From IMG/VR virus record IMGVR_UViG_3300033145_001087, positions 47,431 to 111,430 of that record: DNA of 64,000 nucleotides. One strand, written 5' to 3'. Below the pieces are notes generated by a model. That model was not told the DNA's origin and did no database searches. It worked only from the letters and a program-made list of their open reading frames with translations. The stretch is from a virus. The translations under genes were made by a program, and so were the position numbers. How positions within the stretch are numbered: position 1 is the first letter of the stretch; the number at the start of each line of letters is the position of its first letter. Below are positions 34,845 through 44,412 of the stretch, in pieces.

Positions 34845-35411
34845 ATGGTATCCGAAAGAAAAGGTAAACAAGGAAACATTTTAAAAGTAATCGAATTGGG
34901 GTTACAAGATAAAGTTTATAATGCTATGAAAAAAACAGGATTCTCTGTTGATGGATTATGTAAAGAATTAAATGCTACCGGTGTACAGATTTCTTCTCAA
35001 TCTATTAGTAAATTTATTAAACAAACAAAGAAAGCACAGCAACAGTTAATTAAAAAAGATATTAAAGCATCACAAGAGTTAATTAAATTATCTATGGATT
35101 ATAATAAAGCATTGAAAGATATTTTGAATGAAGTAGAAGAAGTTAAAAACTCTGCAAAAGATGATAAAGATTATACAACTTATAATCAACTAATAGGTAG
35201 ATTGTTACAAGGTATAGAACTATTTGCAAAATTAACAGGAGATATTAAACCAAAAGGAACTACCGATATTAAAATAATCTATAATGAAATAAATAACAAT
35301 ATAGAACAAGAAATGAAAGATGTAACAAATACTTTAGATACTACCATTAAAATAGATATAGATGAAGAAATAACAAAAGAAGATAAAGAAATGGAAAAAA
35401 TTATAAGGTGA
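34845..35411 (+). CDS. Putative small terminase subunit
   Basis: 188 residues. Residues about 20-65 form a helix-turn-helix (VYNAMKKTGFSVDGLCKELNATGVQISSQSISKFIKQ can be read across it). A helical oligomerisation region follows, then LIGRLLQGIELFAKLTGDIKPKGTTDIKIIYNEI, which resembles the linker of phage small terminases before their portal/TerL-binding tail. It would recognise viral DNA and recruit the large subunit. The large terminase gene is 12.6 kb downstream, an unusual separation. Confidence 0.6.
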   Translation: MVSERKGKQGNILKVIELGLQDKVYNAMKKTGFSVDGLCKELNATGVQISSQSISKFIKQTKKAQQQLIKKDIKASQELIKLSMDYNKALKDILNEVEEVKNSAKDDKDYTTYNQLIGRLLQGIELFAKLTGDIKPKGTTDIKIIYNEINNNIEQEMKDVTNTLDTTIKIDIDEEITKEDKEMEKIIR

Positions 35412-35417
35412 GACTTT

Positions 35418-36152
35418 ATGAAAAAGAATATATTGATTATAGGGTTAGGAGAAGTTGGTAAGGCAATATACAACTTAGAAAAAAAAGCAAAAAATAACAT
35501 ATTTATCTCAGAGTTGAATATGGCACCTTCAAATAATATTAATATTGATGTTGCCCATGTTTGTATACCTTATGATAAGAGATTTATAAATACTATACTT
35601 AAATATTTAAATACTTATAACCCACATCTAACAATTATACATAGTACAGTTAAAGTTGGTTCAAGTAGATTAATTTATAAAAAATCAAAAAGATTAATTT
35701 CTCATTCTCCTATTATGGGAGTGCACCCACATTTAACGAAAAGTGTTCAGACTTTTAAAAAAATAATAGGTGGGACAAGTCTTAATGCATCTATAAAAAC
35801 AAAAAGCCATTTAATTTCCCTAGGAATAAAAACAGAGACTTTTAATAATTCTGACGAATCAGAAGCGTGTAAGATATTTTCAACATCATATTATGGATTA
35901 TGTATAGCATATATGAAAGAAATTCATAAATATTGTGAAGAAAATAATTTAGATTTTGGAAATGTCTATACTGAAATGAATAACGTTTATAATAAGGGAT
36001 ACGCCAAGATGGGTAAAAAGAATGTAATACGCCCAATATTGAAATATATGAAGGGACCTACGGGAGGACATTGTATTTTACCCAATTTAAAATTAATAAA
36101 AAAAGATATTAAATTAGCAAAAAAAATATTAGAGTTAGAAAATGAAAAGTAA
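35418..36152 (+). CDS. Short UDP-sugar (UDP-Glc/ManNAc) dehydrogenase-like protein
   Basis: 244 residues. Residues 3-15 form an NAD-binding Rossmann start (ILIIGLGEVGKA). TIIHSTVKVGSSR and the C-terminal GPTGGHCILP match the UGDH/WecC family, in which GxGGxC(I/F)PxD carries the catalytic Cys. Family members normally have about 400-450 residues, with a full UDP-binding C-terminal domain that is missing here. If active it could oxidise a UDP-sugar such as UDP-ManNAc made by the epimerase at 39608. A related 6-phosphogluconate-type dehydrogenase is possible. Confidence 0.65.
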   Translation: MKKNILIIGLGEVGKAIYNLEKKAKNNIFISELNMAPSNNINIDVAHVCIPYDKRFINTILKYLNTYNPHLTIIHSTVKVGSSRLIYKKSKRLISHSPIMGVHPHLTKSVQTFKKIIGGTSLNASIKTKSHLISLGIKTETFNNSDESEACKIFSTSYYGLCIAYMKEIHKYCEENNLDFGNVYTEMNNVYNKGYAKMGKKNVIRPILKYMKGPTGGHCILPNLKLIKKDIKLAKKILELENEK

Positions 36153-36744
36153 TAAAAAAATAATTTTAGGAGTTGGTAGTGGCAGATGTGGAACGCTTTC
36201 ATTAGCTGTTTTATTAGACCTACAAAAAGATTCAAAATTTACACATGAACGCCCACCACTTATGCCATTTGAACCATGTACACATGCCTATGATGCTAAA
36301 AAAAAACAAATTTTAGAATTAGAGGATACTTATGTTGGAGATGTAGCGTCTTCACTTATTGGATATACTGAATGGTTTATTGAAGATTATCCTAATATAA
36401 AAATTGTATGCTTAAAACGAAATAAAAAAGAATGTATTGAAAGTTTTTTAAGAAAAACAAAAGGAAGAAATAATTTTCAATATGGGAAAGAAGAAAGAAC
36501 TATTTTTTGTATAACAAGTCCTGACTATTCAGCAGATATTACAAAAAGAGAAGCTGTTGATGAATATTATAATGACTATTATCGAATAGCAGAATTTTTA
36601 GAAAAAGATTTTCCAAATAATTTTAAAATCTTCAACACAGAAGATTTGAATACTCACAAAGGAGTATCTGACATTTTAGAATTTTGTGAGTTTAAGGATA
36701 AAACAATATCTATAGGATTACAATTTAACGAGACAAAAAAATGA
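36142..36744 (+). CDS. Sulfotransferase-like protein
   Basis: 200 residues. ILGVGSGRCGTLSLAVLL near the start fits the PAPS 5'-phosphosulfate loop of sulfotransferases (GxxRSGTxxL). NIKIVCLKRNKKECIESFLR matches the 3'-phosphate binding region (hxxhhRxPxxxxxSxh). The enzyme would sulfate a sugar or protein using PAPS. It overlaps the dehydrogenase-like gene by 11 bases. A host that supplies PAPS is implied, or a related non-PAPS activity. Confidence 0.7.
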   Translation: MKSNKKIILGVGSGRCGTLSLAVLLDLQKDSKFTHERPPLMPFEPCTHAYDAKKKQILELEDTYVGDVASSLIGYTEWFIEDYPNIKIVCLKRNKKECIESFLRKTKGRNNFQYGKEERTIFCITSPDYSADITKREAVDEYYNDYYRIAEFLEKDFPNNFKIFNTEDLNTHKGVSDILEFCEFKDKTISIGLQFNETKK

Positions 36745-37016
36745 TAATATCAATATCTTATGGAGAATTTAATGATAGTAACTTTCAAGAATTATTGGAT
36801 TACTTAGTACACGTCAATAAAAAACATACCTTGCAGAAATTAATAGTTCATCCATCATACTTTGCAGAGAATATGTTAAAACAATTTAATGGTGTTTGGT
36901 ATGATATAAGATTAAGTAGTTGTATAGAAAAAGGATTTAATAGATTAGAATATGGTAATTTACAACTTGAAGTAATAGTATGTTCAGTGATGAATGGCAA
37001 ATGGTGCGTAATTTAA
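36741..37016 (+). CDS. Hypothetical protein (91 aa)
   Basis: Alpha/beta protein: MIISISYGEFNDSNFQELLDYLV, then a possible strand (KLIVHPSYF) and a C-terminal LQLEVIVCSV strand. Overlaps the sulfotransferase gene by 4 bases (ATGA), so it is co-translated. No family recognised. Confidence 0.55.
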   Translation: MIISISYGEFNDSNFQELLDYLVHVNKKHTLQKLIVHPSYFAENMLKQFNGVWYDIRLSSCIEKGFNRLEYGNLQLEVIVCSVMNGKWCVI

Positions 37017-37028
37017 GGAGTAAAAAAA

Positions 37029-37298
37029 ATGATAAAAGACTGGGTAATGGAGATAGTAAAGATGTATAGTTTTGTAGATGATATAAAGTATAAAAATCTT
37101 TATTATTATATACATTATAAAGTAAATGAAAAAGCAACATACAAAAGAATAAGTTTTCGGGCAACAAGACACCAATTAGAAAAATTAATTGAAAAAATAA
37201 AAAAAGAAATTAATTACCTTGAATTAAAAAAGAAAGTAGATAAAAAAATTAGAAACGAGCTTAATAACAAAGTTCCATTAATTAATATACGTGGGTGA
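37029..37298 (+). CDS. Hypothetical basic protein (89 aa)
   Basis: MIKDWVMEIVKMYSFVDDIKYKNLYYY, a basic middle (SFRATRHQLEKLIEKIKKEI) and a helical Lys-rich end. SD AAGGAG lies before the ATG. Possibly nucleic-acid binding; not recognised. Confidence 0.55.
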   Translation: MIKDWVMEIVKMYSFVDDIKYKNLYYYIHYKVNEKATYKRISFRATRHQLEKLIEKIKKEINYLELKKKVDKKIRNELNNKVPLINIRG

Positions 37299-37303
37299 GA
37301 TTT

Positions 37304-37516
37304 ATGGCAAAAGATACAAAACTAGTTCATATATCAATAGTAGACGCATCAGTAGAAGATATTGAAATGCTTAGAAAGGCAATAAGCCAAATAAAGGGAG
37401 ATTTACCTTTCGAATTCTTAATAACAAATGATACTATTCAATTACACGATGTAAAATTCTTAATAGGTGAACTATATAAACTTTATAAAATGCAAGAAAA
37501 AAGGAAGAAAAAATGA
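37304..37516 (+). CDS. Hypothetical protein (70 aa)
   Basis: ATG 37304 follows GGTGAGA. MAKDTKLVHISIVDASVEDIEML, then helix and strand, ending in a Lys-rich tail (KMQEKRKKK). Overlaps the next glycosyltransferase gene by 4 bases. A ferredoxin-like alpha/beta shape is possible. No family recognised. Confidence 0.55.
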   Translation: MAKDTKLVHISIVDASVEDIEMLRKAISQIKGDLPFEFLITNDTIQLHDVKFLIGELYKLYKMQEKRKKK

Positions 37517-38577
37517 AGAATAAAAAAAGAATTGGTTTCCTTAGTTTTTGGGGCTGGGGCAGGGGTATGTGCTATATTACTAAATGTTATGCTCAAATGA
37601 TTCAAGACGAATATGATGTCTTCATTTTAAAACAAGGAACGAATAAAATAGAAGAAGAGTTTAAACAGATTAACGCCACACTAACAGAATATCCCGAATA
37701 CATTGTTACAAAAGAATTTTTTACTAAGTGGGTTAAAGAAAACAAATTAGATGCTATAGTCTTTAACGAATATAAACAATGGAACAGTGATACGAATGAA
37801 TTAGTAAAAGCAACTAAAGAATTAGGGGTTAAAACATATGGGTATTTAGTTATGGAAAAATTTAAACCAGAACAAGCGACTGAATACGATAGGATTATAG
37901 CACCAACCGTAACGTTTGAACGCTTTATGAGAATATGCCAGGTTAGACATTTTACTTATATACCATTCTCTTTAGATTTAAATGAATTTCCTGATTTTGA
38001 AAGAGATAAAAATAAAAAATTTACATTCTTTCATCCTGGTGGTTGGGGCGGAGTATTTAATAGGAAGAATACTGATTTAGTAATAGATGCATTTAATAAA
38101 TTAAATGATGATAATACTAAACTTATAATAACTTCACAAAAACCATTGAATAAAAAAATTGATAATAAAAATATAGAAATTATAGATAAAAATTTAACAA
38201 GAAAAGAAATATTAGATTTATATCAACAAGCAGATGTGGTAGTATTACCAAGTAAATGGGAAACAATTGGAATACCAATCTTAGAAGCACTTGCATCCAA
38301 AACACCTGTGATTACTTCTGATAACCCACCTATGAATGAATTTATTATTGAAGGATTAAATGGTAGTATTTGTAAATCAGACTTAAAATTAATAAACGAT
38401 ATTTCAATTCCAATAGCAGAGATAGACGAAGATGAATTATCTAAAAAAATGAAATTGATAATGTCCCCTATGTATGAAATATTATTAAAAAATTCGAGAA
38501 AAGTTATAGAAGAAATCTATAATATAGATAAAAACAAGAACTACTTTTTAGAATTTTTGGAGAAAAATTTAAAATGA
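37513..38577 (+). CDS. GT4-family glycosyltransferase
   Basis: 354 residues with two Rossmann-like halves. N-terminal KRIGFLSFWGWGRGMCYITK; C-terminal KFTFFHPGGWGGVFNRKNTDLVIDAF-type start, then RKEILDLYQQADVVVLPSKWETIGIPILEALASKTPVIT with the E(x7)E motif (ETIGIPILEA) that binds the nucleotide-sugar. It is a retaining GT-B enzyme by family. First of five glycosyltransferases in the terS-terL interval; overlaps the next by 4 bases. Confidence 0.85.
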   Translation: MKNKKRIGFLSFWGWGRGMCYITKCYAQMIQDEYDVFILKQGTNKIEEEFKQINATLTEYPEYIVTKEFFTKWVKENKLDAIVFNEYKQWNSDTNELVKATKELGVKTYGYLVMEKFKPEQATEYDRIIAPTVTFERFMRICQVRHFTYIPFSLDLNEFPDFERDKNKKFTFFHPGGWGGVFNRKNTDLVIDAFNKLNDDNTKLIITSQKPLNKKIDNKNIEIIDKNLTRKEILDLYQQADVVVLPSKWETIGIPILEALASKTPVITSDNPPMNEFIIEGLNGSICKSDLKLINDISIPIAEIDEDELSKKMKLIMSPMYEILLKNSRKVIEEIYNIDKNKNYFLEFLEKNLK

Positions 38578-39608
38578 AAATTTTAGGCTTAACACCAAAG
38601 AATCCAAATACAGGAGAAACGCCAGAAGAAATGTATCTTAGGAAATTGAGAGATTTAGGTCATGACGTAATTATTACAGATAATTGTACTGGGATAACTA
38701 CAGATATAGATATTATCGTATCTATGTCAGAAGTAACTTGTGAACAAGGATATGTATTATCAAAATTTTATAATAAACCATTTTATGCTCATATGGAATG
38801 GCTACCAAAATGGCGTATTGGTATAGAAAATGCAAGAACCTGGGGGGAATCTAGAAATTATACTTTCAAAGAAAAAATGCATTTCATACGTCAGTATTTA
38901 GAATATGCAACCTTTTGGCATTTAGCAGATGTAAAAACATTAGCATCCCCTGTTTTTTATAAAGATATGAAAAACTTTCTTGGTGTACAAGATTTAGAAA
39001 TAGAGAGTAAAAAACTTGGAGTAGATATGGATAAAATTAATAAATATTTAAATGAAACTGAAACAAGACCTAAAAAAGAAAATGAAATTACTTGTGTAGC
39101 ACGTTTTGTTCCACATAAACGAATTCATCATATAATAGAAGCTTTAAAATTAATTAAATTTGATGGAACTTTTAACCTTGTTGGTTATGGCTCTGAACAA
39201 CAAAAATATGAAGCTATTAAAGGAAATATGCAGATTAAATATTTTCCTAGTTCAGATAAATTTAAATGTATGGATAGGTCTAAGGTTACAATAGCACTTT
39301 GGAGTGGTTTAGTCCCAGCAGAATCTATATATCTTGGAACACCTGTAGTTACTTATGATAGCGAATATATGAAAGATTTATTTAGTAAGACCCTTTTTTA
39401 TGCTAAAAATAATAATGTAACTACATTAGCAAAAATGATAAAGAAAGTATTTAATTTTACAGATGATATGAGAAAGAACATATGTAATAATGGTATAAAA
39501 AAGATAGAAGAAGGACAGATAAACACAGTTACCCAAGATGAGTCCGTTAAACAATTAGAAGCATTAATACAAAAAGCATATAATAAAAAACATAAAGGTG
39601 AAAAATAA
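38574..39608 (+). CDS. GT-B glycosyltransferase
   Basis: 344 residues: KILGLTPKNPNTGETPEEMYLRKL at the start and ITCVARFVPHKRIHHIIEALKLI ... FNLVGYGSEQ ... VTIALWSGLVPAESIYLGTPVVTY in the donor domain, as in GT4 enzymes. The expected E(x7)E is modified (PAESIYLGTP). It is coupled by ATGA overlap to the previous gene and by TAATG to the next, so the products are made together. Confidence 0.75.
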   Translation: MKILGLTPKNPNTGETPEEMYLRKLRDLGHDVIITDNCTGITTDIDIIVSMSEVTCEQGYVLSKFYNKPFYAHMEWLPKWRIGIENARTWGESRNYTFKEKMHFIRQYLEYATFWHLADVKTLASPVFYKDMKNFLGVQDLEIESKKLGVDMDKINKYLNETETRPKKENEITCVARFVPHKRIHHIIEALKLIKFDGTFNLVGYGSEQQKYEAIKGNMQIKYFPSSDKFKCMDRSKVTIALWSGLVPAESIYLGTPVVTYDSEYMKDLFSKTLFYAKNNNVTTLAKMIKKVFNFTDDMRKNICNNGIKKIEEGQINTVTQDESVKQLEALIQKAYNKKHKGEK

Positions 39609-40651
39609 TGGGAATGAAACTTGCATTGATTATGGGAACACGACCAGAAATAATTAAGATGATGCCTATAATAAAAGAACTTGAAAAAAGAAAAATAGAC
39701 CATAAAGTTTATTTTACATCCCAACATTTTACTGGTATAGCAGGCACAAAACTTTTCAATGATTTCAAAATAAATAACATTATAGAATATGGTAAAAAAT
39801 TCGACTTTGGGAAAATAAAAGAGTGGGCAACAAACGAATTAAAAGAATATAATCCAGATGTGGTTTTAGTTCAAGGAGATACTGATTCAGCATTGATAGG
39901 TGGTCTTGCCGCCATTAAAGCAAAAATACCTATTGGGCACATCGAGGCTGGATTAAGAAGCTTTAACTTTCAAGAGCCATACCCAGAAGAGTATAACAGG
40001 ACTATGTTAGACTCTATCTCAACATATTTGTTTTGCCCGACAATGAATAATTTAGTTAATGTTCAAATAACAGGTAATAGGAAAGCTTTTATTGTTGGTA
40101 ATACTATAATTGACGTTATTAAAGATTATAAAAAAGTAAAGAATGGCAAACAAGTCCTTATAACTCTTCATAGAAGAGAAAATTGGGCTAAAATTCCAAA
40201 GTTATGTAAAGCTCTTGCATCCTTAGCAGATGCATTTTCAGAATATGAATTCGTATTTGTTAAACATGTAAATAAAAAATTAGCTAAAATAATAGATATT
40301 GAATTAAAAGAAAGTAAAATTAAACTGTTACCACCACAATCATACGCAGACTTTATAAAATTAATGCAAAAATCGAAACTAATAATTTCAGATTCAGGCG
40401 GCGTATTGGAAGAAGCATCTTATTTAAATATTCCAGTTATATCCGTTCGTAATGTTACTGAACGAAAGGAAAGTATAATACTTAAAAAAGCTATTTTAGT
40501 AGGAACAGAACCAGAATCATTAAAACAATATGTTTCTGATTTTTTGCTTAATAATGACTATTATAAAGATATTAAATTGACACCGTGTCCATTTGGTGAT
40601 GGTGATAGTGCAAAAAGAATAGTAGATATTTTAGAAAAGGTGGTAAAATGA
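39608..40651 (+). CDS. wecB: UDP-GlcNAc 2-epimerase (WecB-like)
   Basis: 347 residues (family about 370). LALIMGTRPEIIKMMPIIKEL, VLVQGDTDSALIGGLAA, GHIEAGLRSFNFQEPYPEEYNR and ISDSGGVLEEASYL are all family signatures; the Glu, Asp and His residues in these motifs correspond to the known active site. It interconverts UDP-GlcNAc and UDP-ManNAc in the cytosol. The dehydrogenase-like gene at 35418 could oxidise UDP-ManNAc further. Start ATG 39608 follows AGGTGAAA. Confidence 0.9.
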   Translation: MGMKLALIMGTRPEIIKMMPIIKELEKRKIDHKVYFTSQHFTGIAGTKLFNDFKINNIIEYGKKFDFGKIKEWATNELKEYNPDVVLVQGDTDSALIGGLAAIKAKIPIGHIEAGLRSFNFQEPYPEEYNRTMLDSISTYLFCPTMNNLVNVQITGNRKAFIVGNTIIDVIKDYKKVKNGKQVLITLHRRENWAKIPKLCKALASLADAFSEYEFVFVKHVNKKLAKIIDIELKESKIKLLPPQSYADFIKLMQKSKLIISDSGGVLEEASYLNIPVISVRNVTERKESIILKKAILVGTEPESLKQYVSDFLLNNDYYKDIKLTPCPFGDGDSAKRIVDILEKVVK

Positions 40652-41646
40652 ACATTCTTTGTACTGGTGGGGCAGGATTCATTGGTAGCCATGTTGTTGA
40701 TGAATTAATAGATAGAGGACATAACGTTTTAATTTTAGATGATTTCTCAGTAGGAGAAATGAAAAATATAAATCCTAAAGCTAATTTTGTAATAGGGTCT
40801 ATAACAGATGAACGATTAGTAAAAGTTTTAATGAAAGGTATAGATGCAGTATTTCACTTTGCATATGACGCAACAGAATGTAAAAGTATCTTTAGTCCAG
40901 TATTAGATACAGAAACAAACTTATTGGGCAGTATGATTGTTTTGAAAGAAGCAATAAACGCAGGAGTAGAGAAATTTGTTTTTCCTAGTTCTGTTCTTGT
41001 ATATGGTAAACCAAAAGAATTACCAATGAAAGAAACTCATACTAGAATTCCAGATGACCCATATAGCGTTTCTAAATTAGCATTTGAAGAATACTTAAGA
41101 GTTTACTATGAACTTGGTAAAATTAAACCATATATATTAAGATTTAATAATACTTACGGACCTAGACTTCGGTTAGATAATCCCTATAAAGGAGCAACAC
41201 AAATATTTATATCTAGATGTTTAAAAGGTCAACCACCAATAATCTTTGGAGATGGTTCTCAGACAAGGGCGTGGACATATGTAGGAGATATTAAAAAACC
41301 TATAGTAGATATTATAGAACATGATGAATTAATCAATAATCCAATTAATATTGGGTCTGATTGTATACACAGTGTTTCAAAAATTGCTAATTTCATAAAA
41401 GATGAAATAAATAAAAATCTTAAGATAGAATATTTACCTAAGAGACAAAAAGATATTCCTCACGCATATTGTGATGTTACAAAAATGCAAGAAATATTTG
41501 ATTATAAATGTATGGTTGATTTTAAAGAAGGTTTAAGAAAGACTATAGCGTGGGCTAAAAAAGAACCAGACATTAAATTTAAATATAATTGGGTAGTGGA
41601 AATACCAAGTTTACTTGATAATGCTTATAAAAAGAAAAAAATATAG
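40648..41646 (+). CDS. NAD-dependent nucleotide-sugar epimerase/dehydratase
   Basis: 332 residues of the extended SDR family. ILCTGGAGFIGSHVVDELI is the NAD-binding GxxGxxG; DDPYSVSKLAFE supplies the catalytic Y-x-x-x-K; LRFNNTYGPR and WTYVGDI are typical of UDP-GlcNAc/Glc 4-epimerases. Substrate cannot be read from sequence. ATGA overlap with wecB ties it to the same pathway. Confidence 0.85.
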   Translation: MNILCTGGAGFIGSHVVDELIDRGHNVLILDDFSVGEMKNINPKANFVIGSITDERLVKVLMKGIDAVFHFAYDATECKSIFSPVLDTETNLLGSMIVLKEAINAGVEKFVFPSSVLVYGKPKELPMKETHTRIPDDPYSVSKLAFEEYLRVYYELGKIKPYILRFNNTYGPRLRLDNPYKGATQIFISRCLKGQPPIIFGDGSQTRAWTYVGDIKKPIVDIIEHDELINNPINIGSDCIHSVSKIANFIKDEINKNLKIEYLPKRQKDIPHAYCDVTKMQEIFDYKCMVDFKEGLRKTIAWAKKEPDIKFKYNWVVEIPSLLDNAYKKKKI

Positions 41647-41655
41647 GGTGTAAAT

Positions 41656-42291
41656 ATGGGTAAAAAAGAAATAATTGATGATTTTCATATTTTATATTAT
41701 GATTCAAAAAAACACGAACAACTCAACTGGTTAGGTATACAAGTATTGAAAACACCTATGGACTTAATGATAATACAAGAAATCATATGTGAAATAAAAC
41801 CAGATGTTATTATCGAAACAGGAACATATAAAGGAGGGTCAGCATATTTTATGGCATCTATACTTGATTTAATCAATAAAGGAAAAATAATTACTATAGA
41901 CAATCAAGTATCATATAAAGGAGAATATCCAAAACATAAAAGAATAAAATATTTAACAGGAAATTCTTGTGAAGAAAGTATTTTAAAATCCATTAAAAAT
42001 CAAATTAAAAAAAACGATATTGTTTTAGTCTTATTAGATAGTGCTCATACAGGAAATCATGTACTTAGTGAATTAAATATTTATAGTAAGTTTGTAACAA
42101 AAGGAAGTTATTTAATATGTGAAGACACAAATTTGAATTCAAATCCTATTAGGACGCCAGAACCAGATGGAGGACCTATGAAAGCAGTAATAACTTTTTT
42201 AAAGGAAAACGATAATTTTATAATAGATAAAACAAAAGAAAAACTATTACTAACATATTTTCCAAATGGTTGGTTAAAGAGGATAAAATGA
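41656..42291 (+). CDS. CmcI-like O-methyltransferase / cephalosporin hydroxylase family protein
   Basis: 211 residues: DVIIETGTYKGGSAYFMASIL (motif I), KIITIDNQ (acidic motif II), IVLVLLDSAHTGNHVLSELNIY and SYLICEDTNLN are the landmarks of the CmcI/rhamnosyl-O-methyltransferase family. Members methylate sugars in surface glycans. SD GGGTGTAA. Its end overlaps the next gene by 4 bases. Confidence 0.8.
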   Translation: MGKKEIIDDFHILYYDSKKHEQLNWLGIQVLKTPMDLMIIQEIICEIKPDVIIETGTYKGGSAYFMASILDLINKGKIITIDNQVSYKGEYPKHKRIKYLTGNSCEESILKSIKNQIKKNDIVLVLLDSAHTGNHVLSELNIYSKFVTKGSYLICEDTNLNSNPIRTPEPDGGPMKAVITFLKENDNFIIDKTKEKLLLTYFPNGWLKRIK

Positions 42292-43103
42292 AAGAAGTAC
42301 TAATAGTAATTGCAAGCTTTGCAGATGGATACTTAGATGACTTGTTGAAATCAATAAAAGAAAACACTACTGATGTAACCTATTCTATCCAAGTTGTAGA
42401 TAATCACAGAGATAAAAAAAAACTCGAAGAATGTGTAATTCCAATTTGTAAAAAACATAAAGTCGAGCTTTATTTAGATACTAAGATTACTGGATATGGG
42501 GATGCACTTAATACCGGTGTAAATATATCAGATATAGAATCTAAATATATACTTTATATGGATTCAGATACCTTAGTTAGTAAAGGATGGCTTAGAGAAT
42601 TAATTGATTGTTTTAAACGGCATAAAAAAGAAGACTGTATGATGGTAGGACCCTTAGTCAAAGATTTTAACAATAATTACTTACCGGGAGTAAATGAATT
42701 GTATGGTAAACCAGACGATATAAAAGAAAAAGATATTTTACTAAAAGATGATTCTTATTTAATAGGTGTGTGTGTATTAAGAGAACGAGAAACTTTACCA
42801 TTATTTCAATGGGATAAAAATTATATACGAGCTTATTATGAAGATAATGATTTAACAAAACAAGTTAATTTTTTAAATGGTAAAATATATGTAGCTGGAA
42901 AGTCTCTTATGTTTCATAAAGTAAATTCTAGTCACGAAACAATGAAAACTGAAAATATTAACCCTTCAAGCATTGGAGCGTTTAATAGATATTATTTTAC
43001 AGAAAAATGGAAAACGATTTATGAAAATATATATATAGAGGATATACATAAATTAACATTAGGATATGCGTTTAAACGAGAAATACCCGAGGATTTTAAA
43101 TGA
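42288..43103 (+). CDS. GT2 family glycosyltransferase
   Basis: 271 residues from ATG 42288 (SD AGAGGATAA). GT-A fold: EVLIVIASFADGYLDDLLKSI, SIQVVDNHRDKKKL, ILYMDSDTLVSKGWL with the metal-binding DSD. ALNTGVNIS and an RAYYEDNDLTKQVNFL acceptor-side acid box (ED near the expected catalytic base) also fit. Inverting by family. Coupled on both sides (ATGA). Confidence 0.85.
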   Translation: MKEVLIVIASFADGYLDDLLKSIKENTTDVTYSIQVVDNHRDKKKLEECVIPICKKHKVELYLDTKITGYGDALNTGVNISDIESKYILYMDSDTLVSKGWLRELIDCFKRHKKEDCMMVGPLVKDFNNNYLPGVNELYGKPDDIKEKDILLKDDSYLIGVCVLRERETLPLFQWDKNYIRAYYEDNDLTKQVNFLNGKIYVAGKSLMFHKVNSSHETMKTENINPSSIGAFNRYYFTEKWKTIYENIYIEDIHKLTLGYAFKREIPEDFK

Positions 43104-43822
43104 TTACTTTATTTATACCAGCATACAATGAAGAAACTATAATAAGAAAAAACGTGACGTTTGTATTTGAATATATAAAGAAAAACAAACTACCTATACA
43201 ACTTATTATTTTAAATGATGGCTCTACTGATAATACAAAGAAAATATTAAATACATTAAAAAAGAAAATAGATATTACTGTTATTAATGATAACGGTCCT
43301 AGTAGACGAGAAAATTTAATAAAACAAATGATAAATGTTAAAACCAATTATGTTGGCTTTATGGATTGTGATTTAGCTACTGATTTATCAGATTTAAAAA
43401 ATCTTGTAATTAACATTAAAAATTATGATATAGTTTCAGGAAGTAGATACTTATCATCTTCAACAATAAAACGAAGTAATACTAGAAAAGTTATTAGTTT
43501 TTTGTTTAATAATAGTATCAAATTATTATTTAGAAGTAAGATTCGTGACCATGAATGTGGTTTTAAATTATTTAATACTAAAGCAATTAAAAAAATAATT
43601 ACATATACAGGATATGGAGAACACAAAAAAAATAGAAAAATGTTTTGGGATACTGAAATGTGGATATATGCACAAAACTTAAATATGAAAATCTTGGAAA
43701 TTCCTATAATTTGGCACGAAGGAGATAAATCTGCTCTAAGATTTAAAACAGAAATTATAATGATACCTTATATAATAAATTTTTGGGTGAAAAGAGAGTG
43801 GATGAAAAAGAACTTAAAATAA
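43100..43822 (+). CDS. Polyprenyl-phosphate mannosyl/glucosyl transferase-like GT2
   Basis: 240 residues: ITLFIPAYNEETIIRKNV, LIILNDGSTDNTKKIL, YVGFMDCDLATDLSDL (DxD) and HECGFKLFNTKAIKKI match dolichol-phosphate mannose synthase (DPM1) and related enzymes. It may load a lipid carrier used by other transferases of the cluster. It lacks the C-terminal membrane domain found in some relatives. Confidence 0.8.
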   Translation: MITLFIPAYNEETIIRKNVTFVFEYIKKNKLPIQLIILNDGSTDNTKKILNTLKKKIDITVINDNGPSRRENLIKQMINVKTNYVGFMDCDLATDLSDLKNLVINIKNYDIVSGSRYLSSSTIKRSNTRKVISFLFNNSIKLLFRSKIRDHECGFKLFNTKAIKKIITYTGYGEHKKNRKMFWDTEMWIYAQNLNMKILEIPIIWHEGDKSALRFKTEIIMIPYIINFWVKREWMKKNLK

Positions 43823-44412
43823 TCGGTAATGACCCTACCTATTGGTGGTTCAAAGCTAAGAATGAAATTATAGAGACTTATATAGATACTACTAAAGAAA
43901 TATTAAATGTTGGTGCAGGAACTACTAATTTTTATTATGCAACAAATTATAACGGTTTTGCTGATTGTATGCCTTTTGCAGATAACGAATTTCATTATGT
44001 TATATTAGCAGATGTTTTAGAACATATACCAGATGGTTTTAGGATAAACACCTTAAAAGAAATAAGGCGAGTATTAAAAAGAAAAGGAAAACTAATTATA
44101 ACTGTTCCAGCATATGGGTTTTTGTATAACGCACATGATAGATTTTTACATCACTTTTTACGTTATTCAAAAAAAGAATTACTATCTGAATTAAAACAAG
44201 CTGGATTTAAAATAAAAAAAGTTAGATACTGGAATTCAATCCTTTGTCCAATTATTATGATTATGAAATTATATAATAAAAAATACGAGTCTCAATCAGA
44301 TTTAAAAAAAATACCACGATGTATCAATTGGTTGTTATATAAAATATTAAAAACAGACGAAAGGATTGAATTGCCTTTTGGAATAACACTTTTAGGAGTA
44401 TTTGAAAAATGA
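43798..44412 (+). CDS. Class I SAM methyltransferase
   Basis: About 204 residues from GTG 43798 (GGGTGA 7 bases upstream). EILNVGAGTTNFYYA is motif I; ADCMPFADNEFHYVILADVLEHIP is the motif II-IV region; VLKRKGKLIITVPAYGFLYNAHD and FLRYSKKELLSELKQAGFKI are typical of Methyltransf_11 enzymes acting on lipids or sugars. It overlaps the GT2 gene before it by 25 bases. Confidence 0.8.
   Translation: MDEKELKIIGNDPTYWWFKAKNEIIETYIDTTKEILNVGAGTTNFYYATNYNGFADCMPFADNEFHYVILADVLEHIPDGFRINTLKEIRRVLKRKGKLIITVPAYGFLYNAHDRFLHHFLRYSKKELLSELKQAGFKIKKVRYWNSILCPIIMIMKLYNKKYESQSDLKKIPRCINWLLYKILKTDERIELPFGITLLGVFEK

Noticed and set aside
43423-43626. Minus-strand ORFs within the glycosyltransferase genes
   Set aside because: All are antisense to genes with clear catalytic motifs and lack their own signals.
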